Assembly (NCBI GenBank): GCA_964369605.1
Contig: CAYJFD010000002.1
Span: 39,126 to 103,125 of the forward strand
Length of the DNA: 64,000 nucleotides
Source of the DNA: CAYJFD01 sp964369605
GTDB lineage: Bacteria; Bacteroidota; Bacteroidia; Bacteroidales; UBA932
Direction of reading: 5' to 3'
Made by a program: the position numbers and the translations under genes. Shown piece after piece: positions 8,781 to 17,565 of the stretch. The notes under the pieces are model-generated. The model searched no databases. It was not told the origin of the DNA and was given only the letters and a program-made list of their open reading frames with translations. Numbering within the stretch: position 1 is the first letter of the stretch; each line of letters begins with the position of its first letter.

Positions 8781-10076
8781 ATGTATCACAAGATTATTGA
8801 ATTAATAAAACAAGAAGTAAAGCCTGCACTTGGATGTACAGAACCTATTGCAGTAGCTTTAGCTGTAGCAAAGAGTGTAGAATCACTAGGCCAAAAACCT
8901 GAAAAAATAAGCGTTGAAGTAAGTGCGAACATACTGAAAAATGGTATGGGAGTAGGTATTCCTGGCACAGGTATGACTGGTTTATATATTGCGATAGCGC
9001 TCGGTGCTATATGTGGAAAGTCTGAGTACAAATTAGAGGTCCTAAAAGATGCTAAGGCAGAGGATGTAAGCAAGGCCAAGGAGATGGTTGAGCAAGGTAG
9101 AATCGAGATAACTCTGGCTGACACTCCTGAAAAGCTTTATATTAAGGCCTTCTCAACAAGTGGCACTAACTCAGGCGAAGCTATTATCGCTACTAGTCAC
9201 GATAGAATTATCAGTGCTAGTACAAATGGGACAGAATATTTCAAGCTAGGTGCTAGTGATAGCTCTACAAACACCCAAGACTCTTCTGCTGCTACTCTGG
9301 ATCCTGATTTTGCACGTAAAATCACAGTTAAGCAAATATATGATTTCGCACTTAATGCAGACTTTAATGATATAAAGTTCGTACTGGACTGTGTTAAACT
9401 AAATATGGCTCTTGTAGAGGAAGGTCTAAGCAAGGACTCAGGATTAATGGTTGGAAAAACAATCAATAACAATAATAATACATCTATTTTCGGTGACAGC
9501 CTTATGTCTTATGCTATGGCTGCGACTGCGGCTGCGTCAGATGCGAGAATGTCAGGGTCTATGCTTCCAGCAATGTCAAACTCTGGAAGTGGAAATCAAG
9601 GCATCACCGTTACCGTTCCTGTTATTGCGGCAGCAAAAAAACTTGGAGCAAGTGAAGAAACTCTAGCTAGAGCACTAACTATCAGCCACCTTGTAGCTAT
9701 ACACATCAAAGGTTATCTAGGTAAATTATCAGCACTTTGCGGCTGCGTTATAGCATCTACAGGTTCATCTTGTGGTATCATCTACCTGAACTCAGGCAGT
9801 TACGAGCAGATGTGCTATGCTATTAAAAATATGGTAGGTAATCTTACAGGAATGGTTTGTGATGGAGCAAAAGTTGGTTGTGCATTAAAGGTAGCAACTG
9901 GTGTTTCTTCTGCGGTACAGTCTGCTGCTCTTGCACTAAATAACATCTGCATATCTTCTAACGACGGTATAATTGATGATGATGTTGAGAAAACTATCGA
10001 AAATTTAGGTAAGGTAGGGTCACTAGGTATGCAAAAGACAGACGAGCTGATTCTTGATATTATGGTAAACGGTTAA
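8781..10076 (+). CDS. UPF0597 family L-cysteine desulfidase-like protein
   Basis: Related to E. coli YhaM/CyuA, an iron-sulfur enzyme of the serine dehydratase alpha-chain superfamily that breaks L-cysteine into pyruvate, ammonia and sulfide. From the ATG at 8,781 the protein has 431 residues, starting MYHKIIELIKQEVKPALGCTEPIAVALA; PALGCTEP is the hallmark of the family. Further conserved pieces are NGMGVGIPGTGMTG, SNSGSGNQGI (about 270) and the cysteine-rich LSALCGCVIASTGSSCG (about 325-341) with MVCDGAKVGC, which would hold the [4Fe-4S] cluster. I prefer 8,781 over the in-frame start at 8,742 because a TATATTTG -7 box lies at 8,756-8,763. Confidence 0.88.
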   Translation: MYHKIIELIKQEVKPALGCTEPIAVALAVAKSVESLGQKPEKISVEVSANILKNGMGVGIPGTGMTGLYIAIALGAICGKSEYKLEVLKDAKAEDVSKAKEMVEQGRIEITLADTPEKLYIKAFSTSGTNSGEAIIATSHDRIISASTNGTEYFKLGASDSSTNTQDSSAATLDPDFARKITVKQIYDFALNADFNDIKFVLDCVKLNMALVEEGLSKDSGLMVGKTINNNNNTSIFGDSLMSYAMAATAAASDARMSGSMLPAMSNSGSGNQGITVTVPVIAAAKKLGASEETLARALTISHLVAIHIKGYLGKLSALCGCVIASTGSSCGIIYLNSGSYEQMCYAIKNMVGNLTGMVCDGAKVGCALKVATGVSSAVQSAALALNNICISSNDGIIDDDVEKTIENLGKVGSLGMQKTDELILDIMVNG

Positions 10077-10095
10077 TCCCATTTATATCCGTATA

Positions 10096-10650
10096 ATGAA
10101 CGAACAAACTAAATCATTTGCTCATAAGCTTGCTTTAAATATTTTGTCTCACTGCAAGAGTCTAAATTTTCTAGAACACTCATTCTATGATGTTGAAGAT
10201 CTAGATGAACTATGGCGCAAGTCTGCACCTGAATATATGGTCAATGCAGTACCAGAATTTAAGGACTACCCTATTGTCAGCATAGCTTGGGCTTGCTACT
10301 TTGGTATGGCTGCGGCACACTTCTGGGATCTAGATTGGATTAAATATTCTAAAAAGGAATGTCTTTACTCTTACATAAGAGATGTAAGGGGCTTTGACTA
10401 TATGGATGATTACATCTTATACGAACTTTTAGAACTTAATAAAGGGGGAAAAGAAGCTAAAGAACTTATCGCACTAATCGACAGTGCTAGCTTGCTAACT
10501 CTCAGTGCTCTGAAAAAAGAAGAGAGTGAGGCACAAAGTATTAATGCCTTCTACCTTTTCGCAGCAAGTACAGAAGTATTTTTTAAACTTGGCTACAGCC
10601 TTCACCTACAACGTATAGGCTACAAAATGCAAATGATCTCAGGCTCCTAA
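10096..10650 (+). CDS. Conserved hypothetical protein, 184 residues
   Basis: I do not recognise a family. The protein is 184 residues, soluble, without a signal peptide, and mostly alpha-helical in character, with acidic and aromatic clusters (VAWACYFGMAAAHFWDLDW-like segment near residues 69-88, SYIRDVRGFDYMDDYILYELLEL near 95-117). It starts 19 bp after the cysteine desulfidase-like gene on the same strand, so both probably share a transcript ending at the hairpin at 10,670-10,700. Codon use is like that of its neighbours, which supports a real gene. Confidence 0.75.
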   Translation: MNEQTKSFAHKLALNILSHCKSLNFLEHSFYDVEDLDELWRKSAPEYMVNAVPEFKDYPIVSIAWACYFGMAAAHFWDLDWIKYSKKECLYSYIRDVRGFDYMDDYILYELLELNKGGKEAKELIALIDSASLLTLSALKKEESEAQSINAFYLFAASTEVFFKLGYSLHLQRIGYKMQMISGS

Positions 10651-10669
10651 GTTTTTTATAAATATATAA

Positions 10670-10700
10670 ATAAATCCCATCAAATTTTGATGGGATTTAT
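10670..10700. terminator. Bidirectional terminator between convergent transcripts
   Basis: ATAAATCCCATCAAA pairs with TTTGATGGGATTTAT, an almost loop-free stem of about 15 pairs flanked by A-runs on one side and T-rich sequence on the other. It separates the plus-strand transcript ending at 10,650 from the minus-strand frame ending at 10,715. Confidence 0.8.
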
Positions 10701-10714
10701 TATTTTAATGAGCT

Positions 10715-11098
10715 CTACTTACTTCTCTCGTAGTGTTCTTGGGTTATAGTATATATATACTTCTTAGCTTCGTAATCTATAGGTGGAACCATAATATTAC
10801 CCTTTACCCCATCGCGATAATACCACAATTCCTTTTTATCTGGGAAGACTAGCTTAACAGAATCTGCATGCACAAGTGAGGCATCTGGCCCCTCATACGT
10901 AGTTAAGGTATGATGATACTTAAATTCTAGGGATTCTTTCGATTTAAGAGTCCAAGTATGCTCAAAATATTCACGGCTTCCTGCCCTAACTTTTTCTTCC
11001 CATGCTACAAATTTAATTATTTGTTTCCTAACTTCATCTGCAATCTGCAGATTGGGTAGGTAACTCCAGTAGGTAACTCCAGGAATTGTAATGTATTT
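10715..11098 (-). CDS. Open frame of 127 codons without a standard start codon, directly after the UbiA stop
   Basis: Reading the minus strand immediately after the TAG stop of the prenyltransferase gene (11,101-11,099), the same frame stays open for 127 codons to TAG at 10,717-10,715. The product would begin KYITIPGVTYWSYLPNLQ and end QEHYERSK; it is hydrophilic and protein-like (for example KELWYYRDGVKGNIMVPP). There is no ATG, GTG or TTG near the beginning; the first ATG is only about 25 codons from the end. An exact 13-bp tandem duplication (11,056-11,081) lies in the first 15 codons and may have shifted the original reading frame. It may be a gene starting at ATT, a 5'-truncated or frame-damaged gene, or be reached by stop readthrough. 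Family not recognised. Confidence 0.5.
   Translation of the reverse strand, partial: KYITIPGVTYWSYLPNLQIADEVRKQIIKFVAWEEKVRAGSREYFEHTWTLKSKESLEFKYHHTLTTYEGPDASLVHADSVKLVFPDKKELWYYRDGVKGNIMVPPIDYEAKKYIYTITQEHYERSK
11056..11081. repeat. 13-bp exact tandem duplication
   Basis: The unit gtaggtaactcca occurs twice back to back (11,056-11,068 and 11,069-11,081). Since 13 is not a multiple of three, gain of one copy shifts the minus-strand reading frame that crosses it. Confidence 0.9.
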
Positions 11099-11950
11099 CT
11101 ACCCTAAAGAATCAATTATAGTAAAGAGTGCAAAGAGGATAGATGCGAGACCATTCGTGGTGAAAAAGGCAGCATTCAATCTTTTTAAATCGTGCGGACT
11201 AATCAGCAAATGTTGGACTAATAATAGAAGAGAGAAGATACTAGCACCTAGTATATAGAAACTTGAAAGCTGTGCTTCAAAATAAAACCACACTAATAAA
11301 AAAGGGATTATCGCATGTAAAAACGAAGATATCCAGAATGCCTTTACCTTGCCAAATCTTGCTGGGATGGAGCATAAGCCTTGTTTTTTATCAAAGTCCT
11401 CATCTGAAAGAGAATAAAGAATGTCAAATCCACTCACCCATAAAAGAACTACTAGCGATAAAATTAATATGTGTAGAGGGATACTACTAGGATCTAAAGC
11501 TAGGTAGGCTGCCGATGGAGCTATGGACAGGGCTAGGCCCAATACAAAATGGCATAGCCAGGTAAACCTCTTTGTTAAGCTATACCCCAGAATTACCATT
11601 AAAGCTAGGGGAGATAAATACAAACAGGTTGTATTAATAAAATAAGCTACAATCATAAAAGCACTGGCATTTAAAATTGTAAATGTTAATGCTTTTTTAG
11701 GGCTTATCACTCCTGAGGGTATCTCTCTTGAACTTGTTCTAGGATTAAGTGCATCTATATCTCTATCGATATAACGATTGAAGCCCATGGCTGCATTTCT
11801 AGCGAAGACTAAAGCTAGTAATACATATATAAACAACATACACGAAAAGTCTTGCTCTCCACTACTCCAGGCTAAAACAAAACCTATTAGAGCAAATGGA
11901 AGAGCAAATACCGTATGTGAAAATTTGACTAATTTCGCGTATGCTAACAT
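11099..11950 (-). CDS. mqnP: UbiA-family prenyltransferase, probably MqnP of the futalosine pathway
   Basis: Integral membrane enzyme that transfers an isoprenyl chain to an aromatic ring. The 283-residue protein has the two aspartate-rich Mg-diphosphate motifs: NRYIDRDID (about residues 57-65, NxxxDxxxD) and LYSLSDEDFD (about 178-187), plus about eight membrane helices. The N-terminus MLAYAKLVKFSHTVFALPFA is typical of the 4-hydroxybenzoate prenyltransferase-like group assigned to MqnP, which acts on 1,4-dihydroxy-6-naphthoate. The presence of mqnA at 1,950 supports that reading; a different aromatic acceptor (as for UbiA itself) remains possible. It starts 1 bp after the pheT stop region on the same strand, so it is probably co-transcribed with pheT. 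Confidence 0.82.
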   Translation of the reverse strand: MLAYAKLVKFSHTVFALPFALIGFVLAWSSGEQDFSCMLFIYVLLALVFARNAAMGFNRYIDRDIDALNPRTSSREIPSGVISPKKALTFTILNASAFMIVAYFINTTCLYLSPLALMVILGYSLTKRFTWLCHFVLGLALSIAPSAAYLALDPSSIPLHILILSLVVLLWVSGFDILYSLSDEDFDKKQGLCSIPARFGKVKAFWISSFLHAIIPFLLVWFYFEAQLSSFYILGASIFSLLLLVQHLLISPHDLKRLNAAFFTTNGLASILFALFTIIDSLG

Positions 11951-11951
11951 C

Positions 11952-14399
11952 TTATCTTAGTACAGCTCCAAACTGATGTTGAAACGAAGATAGTATTTTA
12001 GATACTACTTGATCTATTTGTTTATCAGTTAGTGTTTTTTCCATATCCTGGAATACAAAACTTAGAGCGTATTGTTTCTTGTCTGAAGGAATTTTATCCC
12101 CCTTGTAAACATCAAATAATCCTACACTCTTTAATAAGCGCTTCTCTGTTGAAAGGGCCGCTTTTCTTAACTGAGAGAATGTAACACCCTGATCTAGTAG
12201 TAAGGCTAAATCACGTCTAACTGCAGGGAATTTAGGTAGTTCCTTATATAGTACCTTATGCTTTCTATATAGGCTTAATAATAAATCCCAGTTAATATCA
12301 CAGGCAAATACTGTTGCTTTTATATCACACTTCTTTAAGATCTTTGGTGCTACTACTCCTATAGTAACAAAATCTTTTCCATTTAACTTATATATTAAAC
12401 CCTCACTATAAAGGTCAGCTGGTGCTTCTTGAGTTTCGAAGTTATAAAGATTTATACCAAAACGTTTTAATAAAAGCTCAACATATCCCTTTAGAGTAAA
12501 ATAATGCCCTACTCCTGATGTGTTTCTCCACGCTGTCTCACCCTTTCCAGTCATCATTATTTGAAGATGAGCCTGCTCACTGTATGCCTTCTGAGTCGTT
12601 GCATCTTTTTCTGGAGAATAAAAATATACATTACCGAACTCGAAGATTTTTAAATTAGATGTTTGTCTTTTTATATTGTATTCAACTGTTTCTAAACCAG
12701 AGAATAACAAAGTTTGTCTCATCACATTTAGGTCATTACTTAAAGGATTCATAATCCTTACCATATTTTCCTCTTTGTAAGTCTCTAAACCTGCATAATA
12801 GTCTCCCTTTGTTAGAGAATTACTCATACACTCTACGAATCCGTTAGCCACTAGAAGTTCAGATGCTGTCGCAAGTATCTGCTCTGGATCTGGTTTTGGA
12901 GAAGCATTTATCGAAGCCTTTAATGTAGTTGGAAGTTCGATGTTGTTATATCCATAAATTCTTAATATGTCTTCAACGACATCGCACTCTCTATAAACAT
13001 CTACTCTATAGGCAGGAACACTTACTTCAACGATCTCGCCCTCATTCGATATGATCTCAAACTCGAGGTGCTTAAGTATGGATAATATGTCACTATGAGG
13101 GATGTCCTTTCCTATGAATTTCTGAATTCTGGTTAGATTAAGGCTCACCTTATTTAACTCCACTGCCTCTGGGTAAAACTCCTGTAATTCGCCTACGATC
13201 TGTGCAGAAGCATATTCTTGAAACATAAGGGCAGCTCTTTTTGCTATATTCATAGCTAAAGTTGGGTCTACTCCCCTTTCATATCTAAATGATGCATCCG
13301 TCTTTATTCCGTGTCTTTTTGACGTCTTACGAACAGAAACTGGATTAAAATAAGCACTCTCAAGGAATACATTTGTTGTACTATCTGATATGCCTGAGTC
13401 CTCACCTCCGAATACACCAGCTATACACATTGGTTTTTCAGCATCGCAGATCATTAGATCCTCAGATGATAAAGTTCTTTCGATTCCATCTAAAGTCTTG
13501 AATTTAGTACCTTCCTCGCACTTTCTAACTACGACCTTAGATCCAGCGATCTTATCTGCGTCAAAAGCGTGCAATGGTTGGCCCATTTCAAACATCAGAT
13601 AATTAGTTATATCGACGATGTTATTAATTGGCTTTAAGCCTATAGATAGAAGCAGCTTTTGAAGCCACTCTGGTGATGGCCCTACTTTCACATTTGTAAA
13701 TGTTAAACCTACATATCTTGGAGCTGCCTCTGGGCTATGAACTTCTACAGGAATAGCCTGTCCTTGAGCTTGTTTGAATTCACTTACATCTGGAAGAGTT
13801 AGATCTCCTCCCATATTGTTAAATTTCAAATATGCAGCTAGATCACGAGCTACTCCTATATGAGAAGCAGCATCTATTCTATTTGGTGTAAGTCCTATAG
13901 ATAAAATAGTATCTGTTGCTAGGTTCAAGTAATCTTTTGCCGCTGTGCCTGGTACTGCATTATGATCTAAGACCATAATTCCATCGTGAGAATTTCCTAG
14001 TCCTAATTCATCTTCAGCACAGATCATTCCATGAGATTCAATACCTCTCATCTTAGATTTCTTTATCTTAAACTCACCACCCTTATCATCACTTAAAACT
14101 GTCCCTATCGTTGCGACTAGCACCTTCTGTCCCTTAGCGACATTTGCTGCACCACACACTACCTGAATCGTTTCCTCTTGGCCTATGTTAAGTTTTGTTA
14201 CGTGCAGATGGTCTGAATCAGGGTGATCCTCACACTCTAAGACCTCAGCCACCATAACTCCCTTTAGTCCACCTGGGATTTCTTCTACAACTTCCATATC
14301 CTCCACTTCAAGACCTATGGATGTTAAAATATCTGCTAGCTTTTCAGCAGTTAGATCAAAAGCTACGTATTGCTTTAACCAATTATATGATATATTCAT
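11952..14399 (-). CDS. pheT: Phenylalanine--tRNA ligase beta subunit
   Basis: Beta chain of the (alpha-beta)2 synthetase that charges tRNA-Phe and edits misactivated tyrosine. The 815-residue protein shows the full bacterial order: N-terminal MNISYNWLKQYVAFDLTAEKLADILTSIGLEVE, a tRNA-binding (OB/EMAP-like) domain around 40-150, B3/B4 editing domain (200-400; NNIVDITNYLMFEMGQPLHAFD), B5 domain, core with catalytic-like fold, and the C-terminal anticodon-binding FDX-ACB domain (LPKFPAVRRDLALLLD at about 722 onwards). pheS is not adjacent, as is common in Bacteroidetes. Confidence 0.97.
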   Translation of the reverse strand: MNISYNWLKQYVAFDLTAEKLADILTSIGLEVEDMEVVEEIPGGLKGVMVAEVLECEDHPDSDHLHVTKLNIGQEETIQVVCGAANVAKGQKVLVATIGTVLSDDKGGEFKIKKSKMRGIESHGMICAEDELGLGNSHDGIMVLDHNAVPGTAAKDYLNLATDTILSIGLTPNRIDAASHIGVARDLAAYLKFNNMGGDLTLPDVSEFKQAQGQAIPVEVHSPEAAPRYVGLTFTNVKVGPSPEWLQKLLLSIGLKPINNIVDITNYLMFEMGQPLHAFDADKIAGSKVVVRKCEEGTKFKTLDGIERTLSSEDLMICDAEKPMCIAGVFGGEDSGISDSTTNVFLESAYFNPVSVRKTSKRHGIKTDASFRYERGVDPTLAMNIAKRAALMFQEYASAQIVGELQEFYPEAVELNKVSLNLTRIQKFIGKDIPHSDILSILKHLEFEIISNEGEIVEVSVPAYRVDVYRECDVVEDILRIYGYNNIELPTTLKASINASPKPDPEQILATASELLVANGFVECMSNSLTKGDYYAGLETYKEENMVRIMNPLSNDLNVMRQTLLFSGLETVEYNIKRQTSNLKIFEFGNVYFYSPEKDATTQKAYSEQAHLQIMMTGKGETAWRNTSGVGHYFTLKGYVELLLKRFGINLYNFETQEAPADLYSEGLIYKLNGKDFVTIGVVAPKILKKCDIKATVFACDINWDLLLSLYRKHKVLYKELPKFPAVRRDLALLLDQGVTFSQLRKAALSTEKRLLKSVGLFDVYKGDKIPSDKKQYALSFVFQDMEKTLTDKQIDQVVSKILSSFQHQFGAVLR

Positions 14400-14405
14400 T
14401 TCTTA

Positions 14406-15398
14406 TTAATTTATCTCTTTATCGAAAATTGACTCAACAAAAGTCTTCTTATTAAATAATTGCAAATCTTCTATCTTCTCACCTACTCCTATGAATTTAA
14501 CAGGAACATTTAATTGATCCGATATCCCTATTACTACTCCTCCCCTCGCTGTTCCATCTAATTTAGTTATAGCTAAAGATGTTACATCTGTAGCCTTGCT
14601 AAATTCTTTTGCTTGTAAAAAGGCGTTCTGGCCTGTTGAACCATCTAAGACTAATAAGACTTCGTGTGGTGCATCTGGTATTACCTTTCTCATCACATTC
14701 CTAATTTTAGTTAACTCATTCATAAGATTAACCTTATTATGAAGTCTTCCTGCAGTATCTATTAGAACAACATCTGCACCCTGTGCTTTTGCAGAAGACA
14801 GAGTATCAAAGGCTACAGAGGCAGGGTCTGCACCTGTACCTTGTTTTATAATTGTAACTCCAGCTCTTTTGCTCCAAACCTCTAACTGCTCCACCGCTGC
14901 TGCCCTAAAAGTATCTGCTGCACCTATGACAACTTCCTTTCCAGAATTTTTTAGGAGTGAAGCTAGTTTCCCTATCGTGGTAGTTTTTCCTGCACCATTA
15001 ACTCCGACTATCATCATTACATAAGGTTTTTTTGAGAAATCAAAAGGCTCAGTTAACTGATTCTCGTGCTGGTCTGCATTAATTAAGGAAGATATCTCCT
15101 GCTTGAGAATATCATAAATCTCAGCAGTATTCATATATTTATCCTTAGCAACTCTCTCTTCAAGTAAGTCGATTATCTTCAATGTAGTATCCACTCCTAT
15201 ATCAGATGCGATAAGTGCATCCTCTAATTCATCCAGAATCTGATCGTCGATTACTGTCTTTCCAGCTACTGCTCTTGATATTTTCTCGAAGAACCCTCTT
15301 TTAGTTTTCTTCATTCCCTCGTCAAGGTTCTTCTTCTCCACTTCAAGGAGCTTCTTTTCCTCTTCCTGATTTTTATTTTTTTTCCAAAAAAAAGCCAT
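14406..15398 (-). CDS. ftsY: Signal recognition particle receptor FtsY
   Basis: GTPase that docks SRP-ribosome complexes at the membrane for co-translational insertion. I choose the ATG at 15,398 (MAFFWKKNKNQEEEKK, 330 residues); the longer frame to 15,446 would begin upstream of the likely transcription start given by the TATATTTG box at 15,420-15,427. The short basic and acidic N-terminus leads into the NG domain with P-loop GVNGAGKTTTIGKLA (about 134-148), DTFRAAA, DTAGR (about 218-222), and TKLDG motifs. Length fits FtsY with the short A domain common in Bacteroidetes. Confidence 0.97.
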   Translation of the reverse strand: MAFFWKKNKNQEEEKKLLEVEKKNLDEGMKKTKRGFFEKISRAVAGKTVIDDQILDELEDALIASDIGVDTTLKIIDLLEERVAKDKYMNTAEIYDILKQEISSLINADQHENQLTEPFDFSKKPYVMMIVGVNGAGKTTTIGKLASLLKNSGKEVVIGAADTFRAAAVEQLEVWSKRAGVTIIKQGTGADPASVAFDTLSSAKAQGADVVLIDTAGRLHNKVNLMNELTKIRNVMRKVIPDAPHEVLLVLDGSTGQNAFLQAKEFSKATDVTSLAITKLDGTARGGVVIGISDQLNVPVKFIGVGEKIEDLQLFNKKTFVESIFDKEIN

Positions 15399-15419
15399 AA
15401 TTCTTATTTTTATAACTGA

Positions 15420-15427
15420 CAAATATA
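15420..15427 (-). promoter_or_regulatory. -7 box for ftsY
   Basis: TATATTTG on the minus strand fits the Bacteroidetes -7 consensus and lies 22 bp upstream of the ftsY ATG chosen here. The -33 element is not obvious. Confidence 0.5.
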
Positions 15428-15463
15428 CATAAAATATTAAAAACAAACCAATATAGTGTATAT

Positions 15464-15493
15464 AAAAAAAGCATCACCCACTAGGGTAATGCT
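15464..15493 (-). terminator. Rho-independent terminator after the rpmB-rpmG-DUF4295 cluster
   Basis: On the minus strand AGCATTACCC ... GGGTGATGCT forms a 10-pair stem (one G-T pair) followed by seven T residues. It lies 24 bp beyond the DUF4295 stop and separates that transcript from ftsY. Confidence 0.75.
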
Positions 15494-15516
15494 TGATCTA
15501 TATTATCTCGAGGAAA

Positions 15517-15678
15517 TTACTTCTTTGAGAAGAAATCCTTAGTTTGATCAACTGGAACATTTTCTTCTTTGAAGATATAAGAACCTGTTCTTTCTGACTT
15601 ATCCATACGGATACACTTAACAGTGTTTCTCTTTGCAGCTCTGTCGCCGCTGAAGGTTGCTACCGCTTTCTTTGCCAT
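15517..15678 (-). CDS. DUF4295 small basic protein
   Basis: A 53-residue basic protein, MAKKAVATFSGDRAAKRNTV at the start and a tail rich in Lys ending FFSKK. It matches DUF4295, a short Bacteroidetes protein always found next to the rpmB-rpmG ribosomal genes; the function is not established, but size, charge and location suggest a ribosome-associated role (inference). The gene lies 18 bp after rpmG on the same strand and ends at a strong terminator. Confidence 0.88.
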   Translation of the reverse strand: MAKKAVATFSGDRAAKRNTVKCIRMDKSERTGSYIFKEENVPVDQTKDFFSKK

Positions 15679-15696
15679 AGTATATAAATATTATAA

Positions 15697-15885
15697 TTAT
15701 TTAATTTCTTTATGAACAGTAACTTTTCTTAGATAAGGATTGTATTTCTTACGCTCTAATCTATCAGTTGTGTTCTTTTTATTCTTTGTAGTGATATATC
15801 TTGAAATTCCTGGTACACCACTTTCTCTTTGTTCAGTACATTCAAGGATTACTTGAATTCTATTACCTTTAGCTTTCTTTGACAT
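15697..15885 (-). CDS. rpmG: 50S ribosomal protein L33
   Basis: Small large-subunit protein near the E site. The 62-residue sequence MSKKAKGNRIQVILECTEQR ... SRYITTKNKKNTTDRLERKKYNPYLRKVTVHKE is a typical L33. It has a single Cys in place of the four zinc-ligand Cys, so it is the zinc-free (C-minus) form. It follows rpmB by 6 bp. Confidence 0.97.
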   Translation of the reverse strand: MSKKAKGNRIQVILECTEQRESGVPGISRYITTKNKKNTTDRLERKKYNPYLRKVTVHKEIK

Positions 15886-15891
15886 ATCTAA

Positions 15892-16134
15892 TTACACTAA
15901 TTTGATTAAACCTTTAGCCTCAGCGCTTTTTAATGCAGCCTTAAGACCATTCTTATTAATTGTTCTCATACCAGCTACTGTTACTCTTAAAGTAATATAT
16001 CTTTGCTCGTCTTCTAACCAAAATCTCTTAGTTTTTAGGTTTGGAGCAAACTCGCGCTTTGTACGACGCTTAGAATGGGAAACATTGTTTCCAATCATTC
16101 TTTTCTTTCCTGTTACTTGACAAACTCTTGCCAT
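15892..16134 (-). CDS. rpmB: 50S ribosomal protein L28
   Basis: Eighty-residue large-subunit protein: MARVCQVTGKKRMIGNNVSHSKRRTKREFAPNL at the start and the conserved LRVTVAGMRTINKNGL near the end. It heads the rpmB-rpmG-DUF4295 cluster. Only the first Cys of the zinc pair region is obvious. A TATTTGC stretch about 35 bp upstream may be part of the promoter. Confidence 0.97.
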   Translation of the reverse strand: MARVCQVTGKKRMIGNNVSHSKRRTKREFAPNLKTKRFWLEDEQRYITLRVTVAGMRTINKNGLKAALKSAEAKGLIKLV

Positions 16135-16208
16135 TATATTCGTAATTTTATTATTATTCTACAATATCGGGGTGCAAATATCCCCTTTTTTTCTCAATTA
16201 TGCAAATT

Positions 16209-17549
16209 TTATATAAAGTTTAAGATCCTATCCCATCGTATATTACGAGGAAATGATCTATCTTTATCTGAAGAGAACCATATTACTTTAGGTTTACCTA
16301 CTATGTGTGTTTCTGGAACAAAACCCCAATATCTTGAATCTAGAGAGTTGTGCCTATTATCACCCATCATAAAATAGTAGTCCTGAGTAATTGTATAGAT
16401 ATCAGTAAGTTCACCATTTATATAAATTTGACCTTCTTTCACCTCTAACTTATCTCCTTGATAAGTTGTGATTAGTCTCTCATATAAAGGTAGGTTTTCA
16501 AGTGTCAAAGCTATTTCGTCACCCTTAGCCGGAATGTAAATCGGCCCATAATTATCTCTTGTCCATTTTGTATCTTGTACATAAGGGAAAATTCGCAAAT
16601 ACGAATCTGGATAATCAGGTGGATAATTATCTATTATCCTTTCACAACTTACAACATTTGGTAGGGCAGCTATTTTCTCAGCAGCTTCTTGGTCTAAGGT
16701 AATTTGCTCATAACCTGGTAAATTTGAGTTAAAGTAAGTGAACCTTGGGTTTACACCTAATTTATCTAAAACTATAGGATTAATCGCTGTACCATTAGTC
16801 TGAACTGTATAAGTAAACTCTAAAGAAGAATAAGAATCTTTTTTTATCCCGTTCACATAAACATAGCCATCTTTAATTTGGAGACTATCTCCTCCAACAG
16901 CTACGCAACGTTTAACGTAATTATCTATCTTATCTATAGGCCTTGTAATTATTGGACCATAGTTTCTTACAGTATACTCTTTTCCGCTCATTCTTACGCT
17001 TTCATAGTAATCATCCATAGGAGCCTTCTTTAGTACGGTATCACCGTGAGGCCATGAAAAAACTACTATATCTTCGCGCTTAACTTCTGAGAATCCCTTT
17101 AATCTTTTATAATCTAGCTTTATTAGGTCAGAATATGATTTTCCACCTAAAGGAGTAGTGTTGTGCATAAAAGGAAGGGATAGTGGTCTTTGAGGGACTC
17201 TAGTACCAAAAGCGAGTTTGCTAACAAATAAATAGTCTCCTGTCATAAGCGTACGCTCCATAGAGGAAGTAGGGATTACATAAGACTGGATAAAGAAGAT
17301 ATTAATGAAGGGAACTACTATTAGTCCGAAGATAAGAGCGTCCATCCATTCATAGAAGACGTTTTTCTTTTCTCCTTCTTTATAATCCTTCTTCCAGAAC
17401 TGCCACTTTACTTTCTTAGTAATATTGTTATCGAAAATTACTACAAGGCCTAATAGCCAAAAGTAACTTCCGAGCCATATCACCCAGAGAGTATAAAGTA
17501 CAGCCCATAAGCCGAACTTAAACCATTTATTATTTAGAAACTCTTTCAT
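16209..17549 (-). CDS. lepB: Signal peptidase I
   Basis: Membrane serine protease that removes signal peptides from exported proteins. The 446-residue protein has N-terminal membrane segments (about 10-40 and 70-92), then the catalytic Ser in YVIPTSSMERTL (about residue 96) and the catalytic Lys in NYVKRCVAVGGDSL (about 212), followed by the MMGDNRHNSLDSRYWGFVP box near the C-terminus. A long insert between the Lys box and the GDNR box is normal for Bacteroidetes, which have larger enzymes than E. coli. It starts 16 bp after rplT, so it may be read with the translation gene cluster. Confidence 0.95.
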   Translation of the reverse strand: MKEFLNNKWFKFGLWAVLYTLWVIWLGSYFWLLGLVVIFDNNITKKVKWQFWKKDYKEGEKKNVFYEWMDALIFGLIVVPFINIFFIQSYVIPTSSMERTLMTGDYLFVSKLAFGTRVPQRPLSLPFMHNTTPLGGKSYSDLIKLDYKRLKGFSEVKREDIVVFSWPHGDTVLKKAPMDDYYESVRMSGKEYTVRNYGPIITRPIDKIDNYVKRCVAVGGDSLQIKDGYVYVNGIKKDSYSSLEFTYTVQTNGTAINPIVLDKLGVNPRFTYFNSNLPGYEQITLDQEAAEKIAALPNVVSCERIIDNYPPDYPDSYLRIFPYVQDTKWTRDNYGPIYIPAKGDEIALTLENLPLYERLITTYQGDKLEVKEGQIYINGELTDIYTITQDYYFMMGDNRHNSLDSRYWGFVPETHIVGKPKVIWFSSDKDRSFPRNIRWDRILNFI

Positions 17550-17565
17550 TGATAATTCTAGTGGA

